Source of the DNA: Gonium pectorale
Taxonomy: Eukaryota > Chlorophyta > Chlorophyceae > Chlamydomonadales > Volvocaceae
DNA: 17,893 nucleotides
Direction of reading: 5' to 3'
NCBI GenBank assembly: GCA_001584585.1
Contig: LSYV01000006.1
Coordinates: 500,543-518,435, forward strand
Shown: positions 1 through 7,329 of the stretch, piece by piece
How positions within the stretch are numbered: position 1 is the stretch's first letter
Layout of the letters: each line of letters opens with the position of its first letter
Program-made: the position numbers and the translations under genes
The notes under the pieces: model-generated
Seen by the model: the letters and a program-made list of their open reading frames with translations, nothing else
Told to the model about the DNA's origin: nothing
Databases searched by the model: none

Positions 1-2841
1 CCTATCCCCCTGTGTGCCTTGCCTCCCACGACTCATGCGGTGCGCCTCGGCGGCGTCGTACAGCCGCGCCAGGAACCACATCTCGCGCGCCTTCTTCTGC
101 CCCACCAGCCGCGCCATGTGGGTTGAGCCGTAGCCCGCGTCGAAGGAGCCCACCTTGGGGCCCGTCTGCCCGAATACCGCGTTGTCGGCGGCGATCTGCG
201 TGCGTGTGTGTGCAGGGGGGCGGGTTAGAGGGTGGAAAAGGCATTCTACGGTAACCACAGAGGCCTGAGGCGCATGCCGTCCCGAGCCGCCGAGGTGAAC
301 TAACCAGCTATACCGATGTCGGGGGGGGGGCGCAGTGGTGGTGGTAGCGGTGCGGGGTGGTGCGGGGTGGCGTGGGGCGTTAATGAGGAGGGGAGAAGTG
401 GCCGCAACCCGTGACACTCGGAATCGCGATGCGGTCGGACAATCGGCACATCGGAGGATCGGTGTGCGCTGCCGGGACGCGTGAGCGAGGAGAGGTCCTG
501 GGGATCAGAGCTTGGATGGAGGTGGGGCACGGTACGAGAGGCCAAGTCTGGTGCCGTCGGGTTGGCGGGCAAGTTAGGAGGCCACGGGCGCCTTCCCCCC
601 ACGCTCCACACACACACACACACCCCACACACCCGCGACAACCCTACAATGACGCCATCACTTTCGCGCTTAAGCTCGTCGTATGCGTTTTTCTTTTCAA
701 CACACGCGACAGGCCGTTCCAGTTCGTCTCGCGGCAGCAGCCGAACGCCGCAGCCAACGCCAGCGCTGTCGCTCGTCACGCAGGTCTGTCCACTTCCAAG
801 TGAGCCGCGCGAGCGCCCCCCAGCCCCTCACCGTGAGGTCGCAGATCATGTGCAGGATGTGCCCTCCGCCCACCGCGTACCCCGCCACCATGGCCACCAC
901 CGGCTTGGGCAGCCGCCGGATCTGGACCTGCGGGCGAGGAGGGAGGTAGCCAGGGGAGGGGGGCGCCCCGCGGGAGGGGAGAAGAGCTCGGCCCGTGGAC
1001 AAGCTGAGCGATGACCGGGGGGGCGGCATGAGCGCGTGTGCGCGTCCATACCAGAGTGGAGAGGTGGCGGTTTGGAGCGAGGCGCGCGCTGCGTTGCGTT
1101 TGCGTGTGCTGTGCGTGATGGGCCTCCGGAGAGAGCGGGATTTGAGCGAGGCCCGAGCCCGCTGCCAGGCCGCAAGCGCCCCCTCCCCGGCCACGCCGCT
1201 TGGGCCCCGGCATCCCGGCGGGGGGCGGGGGCGCAGGACAACCTCCCGCCTCTGCGGCTACCCGCATCCCCGCCCGTCTCCAACCCACCCGTGTCTCCCG
1301 CTCCCTACCCCGCAGAGCCCCATGCCCATACATCCATCTCCCCCCCCCCCACACACACACATCCCCGCCCCACCCCGTTCTGCGGGGGGGGGGAATACCG
1401 AGAATGCCCTCCAACCTATTGTCCCCCTTCGCTCGACTCCCAAACCCGGGGCGAGGCACGCCACCGGCAGGCTCAAGCGTCCAGCAGCCGCCCCCCTTCG
1501 AACGCACCCCCCACCCCCTCGGACGCGCTACCCCACGACCTCCCAAACCCTCCTCCCCCCCTCCGCGGGGGCGGCACCTGCAGGTCCAGCACGTTGAGGC
1601 GGGCGATACCGTCCTCGCCCACGTAGCCGCCCTTGCCGCGGACCTCCTGGTCGCCGCCACTGCAGAAGGCCAGGGTGCCCGCGCCTGGGAGGTGTGGGGG
1701 GAGGAGGGGGGAAGGGGCAGGGAGGAGGGGGACAAGGGGCGGGTGGGTGGGAGGGCCGGGGCCACTATGAGGCCGCCTGTTGGCCCGGTTGCATGGCATA
1801 TCAAGCCGGGCTGCATCGCGCGCAGCACGGCGAGTGGAGTCCCTGGTGGGGTGCCGCGGAGCACGTGAACGGGGAGAGTAATAAAGAACGGGGGAGGTGG
1901 AGGCGCTGCCGCCGGCCGTGTGGATGGGCATGGCTGGCGCTGGTTGCCAAGCTGCCCGTATGGCCCCCACCCTCCATTTGTGCAGCGCCGTGTGCGCTGA
2001 AGCCGCCACACCCACACGCCCACACCCACACCCCCACACCCACACCCCCACACCCACACGCCCACACCCACACCCCACACCCACACCCCACACCCACCCC
2101 ACACCCCACACCCCCACACCCCACACCCCCACACCCACACCCCCACACCCACACGCCCACACGCGCAAGCACGCGCGCGCACACACACCCGTGAAGATGA
2201 TGACGCCCACTTGGGGGTCGTCACGTGCGTCGCCGAAGCACCACGACAGCTCCTGAACTGTGGGGAGGGGGGATACGGGGGCGGGGCGGGTCGCGAGGGC
2301 ATCGGGCGCGAGGGCGCCAAGGCAAGCCGCGGTCCGTGGAGGCACCGGCGCAGCGTCCTCACGGGAGACGTAGCAGGGCTCTCAGTCCCCAGCACCCGGC
2401 CCCCAGCACCCAGCCTGCAGTCCCCAACGGGAGTCAACCCCACATACCTGTGCGCGGCCTGAAGGCGTTCCGCTTCTCCGGCCGGTTGATGGTAATCTGC
2501 GGTCATCAGGCAGGCACGACACGGAGTGTTTTTCCTCTCCTGCCGCCCGACCCACATCGCGTGGATCCCACCTTGGCGATTCCCTCCCCGACGGCCTTTT
2601 CGTAGATGACGTCGGTGAGCGTCTCCCGATTCACGACCGGCACCCTGCGCCATTGGGCTGGCTCCCGACTGACGGCGCCGTGCACGCGCCCATACGAATT
2701 GGTCTTCCCATCTACGGACGCATACGGAGCGCTGCTGCTGCTTGCCGCAGTTCCCTGCCTGAGCACGGCGCCTGGCTCCAGACCGGTTTCAGCAGCCAAG
2801 AAGTGGTTCCCCAAGACCTGTAGACGTCGCTGCGCTGACAT
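1..2841 (-). CDS. menB: 1,4-dihydroxy-2-naphthoyl-CoA synthase, peroxisomal, partial (exons 1-6; 3' end beyond left edge)
   Basis: Crotonase-family enzyme that closes the second ring of the naphthoquinone nucleus, converting o-succinylbenzoyl-CoA to DHNA-CoA in phylloquinone synthesis; in plants this step is peroxisomal. Exons on the minus strand: 2841-2572, 2496-2448, 2257-2189, 1684-1578, 927-832 and 195 to about 33. All introns are GT-AG and the frame stays open across every junction (phases 0,1,1,0,0). The joined product carries strong MenB signatures: [16 protein letters not shown] (from residue 91), FCSGGDQ (oxyanion-hole loop, 136-142), [20 protein letters not shown] (178-197) and [17 protein letters not shown] (205-221). 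The ATG at 2841 is preferred over the in-frame one at 2886 because it puts RLQVLGNHF at residues 6-14, a peroxisomal PTS2 (R-L-x5-H-F). The donor of the last visible exon is unclear (about position 32), and roughly the last third of the family's length is outside the window. It is head-to-head with glycosyltransferase A. Identity is seen in motifs; peroxisomal location is inferred. Confidence 0.93.
651..704 (+). repeat. Dispersed ~53-bp repeat, copy 1 (in menB intron 5)
   Basis: The segment containing ATCACTTTCGCGCTTAAGCT followed by CGTCGTATGCG recurs at 12875-12927 with only a few mismatches, then fades at TTCAACAC. Here it lies in the menB intron between the exons at 832-927 and about 33-195. 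It may be a fragment of a dispersed mobile element; no terminal inverted repeat or coding capacity is visible. The rest of this intron (196-831) holds a CA run near 605-630 and a G run at 319-330, and no gene. Confidence 0.55.
928..1577 (-). other. menB intron 4: low-complexity, no gene seen
   Basis: A 650-base intron between menB exons 4 and 5. It is C-rich on the plus strand, with homopolymer C and G runs near 1338-1350 and 1384-1392. Several long open frames cross it on both strands, but their products are Pro/Arg/Gly-rich with no recognisable domain. They are explained by base composition. Donor GTGCCG follows the CAG codon ending at 1578, and the acceptor CAG immediately precedes 927. 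Confidence 0.7.
2007..2188. repeat. CACACCC-type minisatellite inside menB intron 3
   Basis: About 180 bases of irregular 6-8 bp units (CACACCC, CACACCCC, CACACGCC) on the plus strand, which is GT/G-rich on the transcribed strand. It begins directly at the 5' splice site of the intron after menB exon 3, so the donor GT at 2188-2187 is itself part of a GTGTGT run. Unit length and spacing vary, as expected of slippage-prone simple sequence. It accounts for the long low-complexity open frames on both strands here. Confidence 0.85.
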
Positions 2842-3083
2842 TGTACAAGAGGGACAATTACTATTGAGATCGATAACAATAGGCAACTTGGGTTACTACG
2901 GGTTGCGCTGAACTCTTCCTATCGGCATATTGCACCAATAAAACCATGTCTTTGGTATAAAGGGATGCGTATATCTGTAGGCCGTGCTAGGATCCGGGCC
3001 CGGGCTTGGCACGGGTACGTTCGGGTTTGGCAGCGACAGCCGGGCGACGGAATGAGCCAAAAACAGCCTGGAATGCTACTCTA
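2842..3083. promoter_or_regulatory. Divergent promoter between menB and glycosyltransferase A
   Basis: Only 242 bp separate the two start codons, which point away from each other. The stretch is visibly AT-richer than the flanking coding DNA. On the plus strand there is a CCAAT motif at 2934-2938 and a TATAAAG at 2956-2962, which would place a start site near 2985-2990 and a 5' leader of about 100 bases for the glycosyltransferase. No comparably clear TATA motif was seen for menB. Copy B has a similar CCAAT/TATA pair upstream of its start. Confidence 0.55.
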
Positions 3084-3084
3084 A
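3052..3084 (+). promoter_or_regulatory. Upstream ORF overlapping the start codon of glycosyltransferase A (TAATG)
   Basis: ATG at 3052 opens a 10-codon frame (MSQKQPGMLL). A second in-frame ATG at 3073 gives a 3-codon version. Both end at TAA 3082-3084, whose last A is the A of the main ATG at 3084. Ribosomes terminating here would sit on the main start, which suggests termination-reinitiation control. Copy B has an equivalent arrangement with a different peptide. Confidence 0.5.
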
Positions 3085-6000
3085 TGCTCGGTATACTTCC
3101 AGTGCTTCTTGCGCTGTTGGCGCCGGGGCTACCTGCTCGGGCGGATGGCACCTGGACTATCGACGACAACAACGCTCCCAACTCCATCATCGACTTCAAC
3201 ACCGTACCCGTCGCTCCCGGTGCGCCCGACGAGCCCCCGCTCCATTACTGCAGAGAATTCTGGCAGGAGCTGCGGCCCGACCAGCGCCATGCGGTCCGCC
3301 GAGCGGTGCGGGCCCTAGAGTCCCTCGACTCGCACATCGGCCAGCTGCAACTGGGCCGGGAGCTGCCCAGCGCCTCGCCCAACGCAACGGCCCCCGACGC
3401 CGCTGTGCTGGAGAGCTGGCGGGATGGCAACGCCACCCGGCTAACCACTGTGCTGTTAGAATCCGACGCAGCGCGGCTATTTAGCGGCAGGTGAGCCCGT
3501 GAGTGGCGGCGAGGGCTCTCGCTGCGCACTCAGGCATTCGCGATCCCCGAGATCGTCCACCCATGTGCCAAGCATCCCGCCGCACGGGATGCTGCTCCTT
3601 CCGTGCAAAGCCTCGCACTGCCTGAGCTGCACAAAGCACGTGCCCCAGACGCCGTCCGGCACCTTCAATCCGTGCCCATCCCATTGCCGCCCTCCCGCTT
3701 CCCGGCCCTCCCGGCCACGCAGACACCCCCACGCCACCACCCGTTGCCTCCGCTTCCCCGCCCCCCGCCCTGCTCACCCACTTCTCGCTTGCAGCGCTGC
3801 CGCCGCGGTCGCCGTCTCCCGTGCCTGCGGCTCCAGCCGCCTGACTCATGACGCCGGGCTCGCCGCCACCGCCCGGCCGCTGGTGTCTGTGCTGCTGGAG
3901 TACTTCAAGCGCCCGGCGGTGGTCTCCCTCATCGCCCGGACGCTGCTCAGGTGCGTCACGTTTGGGTGACAAGGGTGTGTTATGTACGCACGAAAGCGTG
4001 CTCCAGGAGGTTATGTGATAGGGTGCATGATACCGATACCGTTACCGTTACCTTTACATGCGCCACAAGGAGTTAAAGAGCCCATGCCCTTGAGCCCGTC
4101 CACTCAGCGCCGCTGCAGCGAGGGTAGCAACGGCCGGCGCTACCCCGCCTGCGTGGCGACCGGCCGCATGAATGAACAACCACAATCCACGTCACTGCCG
4201 CCAAGTGGTGCTGCTAGGAAGCTGCTGTCACTCATCACCGTAATCAGCCTGGTTACTCCCCGCCCTGCCGCTGTGGGTGCCCTGCTATGAGATGGTATGC
4301 TGCAATGCCCACCCCTCACCCCGCGCAGCTCCTGCGCCTCTGTGGGGGTGTCGTGCGAGCTGGTGGTCAATGTGGACAACCCGCACGAGGCGTCCGCGTG
4401 GGCGGCCGAGGTGGCTGCCGGCTCCGTGGTGCCCGTGTTCTCGTCCAACGTGCACGAGTCGCGGGGCTACAACCGGGCGGCCAGGGCGGCCAGGGGGAGG
4501 TACCTGGTCGTATGGCAGGTGGGCGGGGGTGGGGCCGGGGAGGGGCCGGGGCCGGCGGTCTGCGTGGTTGGCCCGCAGGGAGGGGCTTTGCAGCCCCAAA
4601 GTGTGGGGCACAGGCCGGCGGGTGCGGGGTCTGCGGCCATCGCCAAGGACTCGTTACCGCCCGCTGGCGCCCAAGGCTCCCGCAAACCCTCACCCGCCTC
4701 CCAGGACGACCAGATCCCGCCCAACAGCGGCCGCTGGCTCGTAGATATGCTCGCCCTCTTCTCGGCCCGACCTGACCTGGGTATACTGGGCCTGAACAAG
4801 TACCGCCTGTGTCGCCAGCGCGAGTCCAACAACCGATGGGGTCCCACGCCGTGGGAGCCGGATCCCCTGACCGCGGAAGTGGCGGGGGGCGGGGGCTCCA
4901 CGAGAGGCGGCGTGCGCTGGAGTTTCGCCATGCTGGTGGACTTTGCGCCCATGGCCGTACGGGCGCGGCTGTGGAGGGAGGTCGGCGGCTTGGAGGAGGG
5001 CTGGACGCGGAGGGGTGACTGCGGCATCGCGGGGGACTGGGAGCTGTGCGCCAGGGCGTGGGTGGCGGGCTGGCAGGTGGGTGGGCGGGTAGGTGGGCTG
5101 GCTGCGCGGGTGGGCCTGGGTGGGCCTAGGCGGCGGGCAGGCTGGCAGGTGGGTCTCTGTGGGTGGAAGTTTGGTGATGGCCGTGAAGTCCAAGGGGCGA
5201 CGGGGAGTCACGGGAGGGCAGGGACACAACCGGTGCCAAGGCCGCAGCGCGCGCGCCAGCCGCCAGCCGCCAGCCGCCTAGCGCCCCGCTGCGATGCTGG
5301 CCCCGCCCCTGGTCCGAACCGCCGACCTGGCGGCAGGCCCCCCCCCCGCGCATGGCGACCCGTTTCCCTTCCTCATTACCACCCGCATGCGTTGCACCGT
5401 GGGGCACCACGTCCCCAAGGCACACCCTGCCCTCACCGTTGCGGTGCCTCTCATTGCGGCCACGGGATGGGGCCCAGATGCCCACCCCGGGATTCCCGTC
5501 CCCCAGCCGCGCCCCGGCCGTTGCACCCCCCGCACACAAGGCGAGAAGGCTGCACGCGCACCCACGAGCGCACACTGCCCTCCGCCTCGCTGTGGGCAAC
5601 CTGTAGCCCGTAATCTGTAGCTTGCGGGTCCACAGAGCCTGTACGGGCCGTAGGGCCTCGCTTCACTTGCGCGCGTAACACGGCGCATGGGCCGCTCGCG
5701 CCCCCCCCTCCTCCGCAGGTGGGCTACATGCACATCGACGGGCGCGTGGACGACGCCTCGGCGCCCGGCGGCACGCACACGCCCACGAGCGCGGAGGCGT
5801 GCTGGGGCCGGCAGGGGCACATCGGCCGGGAGTGCCTGCGCGTCAGGTGAGGGGAGCGTGAGGGAAGGGGCGGTAGAGGAGGCCTCCGGCCGCGGTGTGA
5901 GCTGTGCCGCCACCGTCACGCGCTGCCCCCGCCCCGCGGGGAGGGACGGCAGTGGGGTTACCGCCACTCGTTGCTTCGACCATGTCTCAACCGAACCCCT

Positions 6001-6296
6001 GCTGCCGATCCAAGCACCTGCGGCCGCCCCCATCTCCCGCCCGCCCGCTCCCCGGACCCGCCCGCACCCGCGAGCTCGACAGGTACGCAAATGACGGTTT
6101 CTTCACCGATCTCTGCGAGCGCGTATGGCTGCTGAACAGCCTGGCCTTCACGCTGGCACGCCCGGAGCTGTGCCCCTACAACACCACCACCACAAAGTTT
6201 GGCAACTGCAGCGCGCCGGACGCGGGGGCGCTGCGGGCTGCGGCGGCGCTGATGCAGGGCCCGGAGCTGCGGCCGCTGCCGGGGCTGCGAAGATAG
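3084..6296 (+). CDS. Secreted GT2-like (GT-A fold) glycosyltransferase, copy A
   Basis: Six exons: 3084-3490, 3795-3950, 4329-4518, 4705-5076, 5719-5846, 6083-6296, giving 488 aa. All introns are GT-AG, with phases 2,2,0,0,2 identical to copy B. The ATG at 3084 begins a signal peptide (MLGILPVLLALLAPG, likely cleavage after ARA); the frame upstream of it has only non-ATG starts. Residues 25-135 form an N-terminal region with no family I recognise (CREFWQELRPDQRHAVRRAV). The catalytic part starts near 150 with VSVLLEYFKRP. It continues with SNVHESRGYNRAARAARGRY, then WQDDQIPP (residues 250-257), which sits where GT-A enzymes have their metal-binding DxD, and REVGGLEEGW plus GDWEL (361-365), resembling the GT2 acceptor/base region. 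A Cys-containing tail (RPELCPYN, FGNCSAPD) ends the protein. There is no second membrane segment, so a luminal or secreted role in wall or matrix glycosylation is likely. Substrate unknown. The GT-A assignment rests on motif order. Confidence 0.85.
4290..4547 (+). repeat. Near-identical tract shared with copy B (probable gene conversion)
   Basis: From the end of intron 2 through exon 3 and about 28 bases into intron 3, this tract matches 15009-15266 almost base for base. Four differences cluster at the start of exon 3, followed by a run of about 140 identical bases to the splice donor. The identity includes 34 of 35 intronic bases before the acceptor. Intron sequence elsewhere in the two copies is unalignable by eye, which points to a local conversion tract rather than coding constraint. 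Confidence 0.6.
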
Positions 6297-6380
6297 GGAA
6301 GGAAACTGCATGCAGGGCCCGGAGCTGCGGCCGCTGCCGGGGCTGCGAAGACAGGGAAGGAAACTGCATGCAGGGCCAGG
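6252..6380 (+). repeat. 58-bp tandem duplication spanning the stop codon of glycosyltransferase A
   Basis: Unit 6252-6309 encodes the last 14 codons, the TAG stop and 13 bases of 3' UTR. Unit 6310-6367 repeats it with a single difference: the TAG has become CAG. A third partial unit starts at 6368. Since 58 is not a multiple of three, the second unit is out of frame and non-coding. Copy B has the same 58-bp duplication at 17068 and 17126, more decayed. Confidence 0.85.
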
Positions 6381-6398
6381 GGCTAGGGGCTAGGGGCA

Positions 6399-6710
6399 CA
6401 CAGTGGCGGGGTGAAGGTGGGGGGTGCTGGGGACATGGGCGCAGGATGCATGTCAGGGGGGGGCGCTGCAAAGGCTGAGCAATGGAGGCGTGAAATGGGG
6501 CTTGGGCGGGATGGCGGTGAGGGGGCGGTGCAGCAGCGCAATGCAAGGGGAGTTGCGATGCGGCTGAGGCGGCAGCGGCAGGTCCAGTTTTAGTGCGGGG
6601 CGTGGAGCGGCGTCGTTGCGGGGAATCGCTTTGGCGGGAAAGGGGTCAGCAGCGCGGGCGCGGAGCGGCGGAGGGAAGGCTGAGTCACGCCGACGCATGG
6701 CCCTACAGGT
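6399..6710 (+). repeat. Dispersed ~260-300-bp repeat, copy 1 (downstream of glycosyltransferase A)
   Basis: Starting around GGCGCAGGATGCATGTCA (6439) and running to about 6700, this matches 12960-13235 in the same orientation. Shared blocks include CGCTGCAAAGGCT, GGCGGTGCAGCAGCGCAATG, GCGGGGCGTGGAGCG and GCAGCGCGGGCGCGGAGCGG, with small indels between them. No long reading frame is conserved between the two copies, so this is non-coding repeat or UTR-derived DNA. Confidence 0.8.
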
Positions 6711-7329
6711 ACAGTATCGGAGGGCAGGCATCCTGCAAGCAAAGCACACATGTCTGCTTTCCGATAAGTATAAATCGCACCGGAGCCTGTGTCGCCGACG
6801 TATAGAGAGGACACCAAGTACATGTGGATGCATATGTGGCCCCGCCTCGCCCCCACAGCCCGGCATAGAAAGCGGCGAAGGCAGCTGCGACGGCGGCGAT
6901 TACCGTGCATCTGCCGCAGCTATTTGTAGCGCCTCCCCTGCCGCATCGGCGGTTTCGCCATGCTCCAGCGTTGATACTTCGGTCGATCCTGCTGACACGT
7001 CTGCGGTCGCCAGTGATACGTTACGCACTCCCAATAAATGACGCCGCAACGCTTGGTGCATACACACGGGCAGAGCCATGGCAGGCGGATGGAGGCGTTT
7101 TATTTGCTGAGCTATCGCAATCCGGCTTATTGCACACAGTAAACATAGAGTGGGTCTCCATAGCTAGTGAGATGCACAATGGCACAATGGGAACCGCCTC
7201 GTCCGAAACCGTATGATCTGTAGAGGGCGCTTTTGCCTTCCCCCAGAAGATTAGCAGCATGAGCTAAAATACTATTGTGTAGATCGAGTTAATTTCCTTT
7301 CTTTCCCATTCCAAAGTTCTAATCTCCTC
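6711..7329. other. Intergenic region upstream of the RING/pseudokinase gene
   Basis: No convincing gene. The stretch is AT-richer than its surroundings, with a TATAAAT at about 6769-6775 and an AATAAA at 7033-7038. A further AT-rich block (7255-7329), just before the ATG at 7330, is the likely core promoter and leader of that gene. A frame across 6616-7041 encodes only a Ser/Ala/Asp-rich low-complexity tail with no recognisable domain and is not called. Confidence 0.5.

Noticed and set aside
2007..2188. CRISPR-like or telomeric array
   Set aside because: Units are 6-8 bp with no spacers, inside a eukaryotic intron, and do not match the TTTTAGGG telomere type of green algae. It is a simple minisatellite.
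776..2653. 625-codon open frame on the minus strand
   Set aside because: It runs through menB introns and the CACACCC repeat. Only short parts coincide with menB exons, and the rest is low-complexity Gly/Val/Trp and Pro/Arg sequence without domains.
3006..3083. N-terminal extension of glycosyltransferase A to 3006
   Set aside because: It begins with TTG, not ATG, and would bury the signal peptide 26 residues in. Copy B has no matching extension.
4297..5613. 438-codon single-exon reading of glycosyltransferase A
   Set aside because: It reads through introns 3 and 4. Copy B lacks those inserts in frame, and the joined exons match copy B codon for codon.
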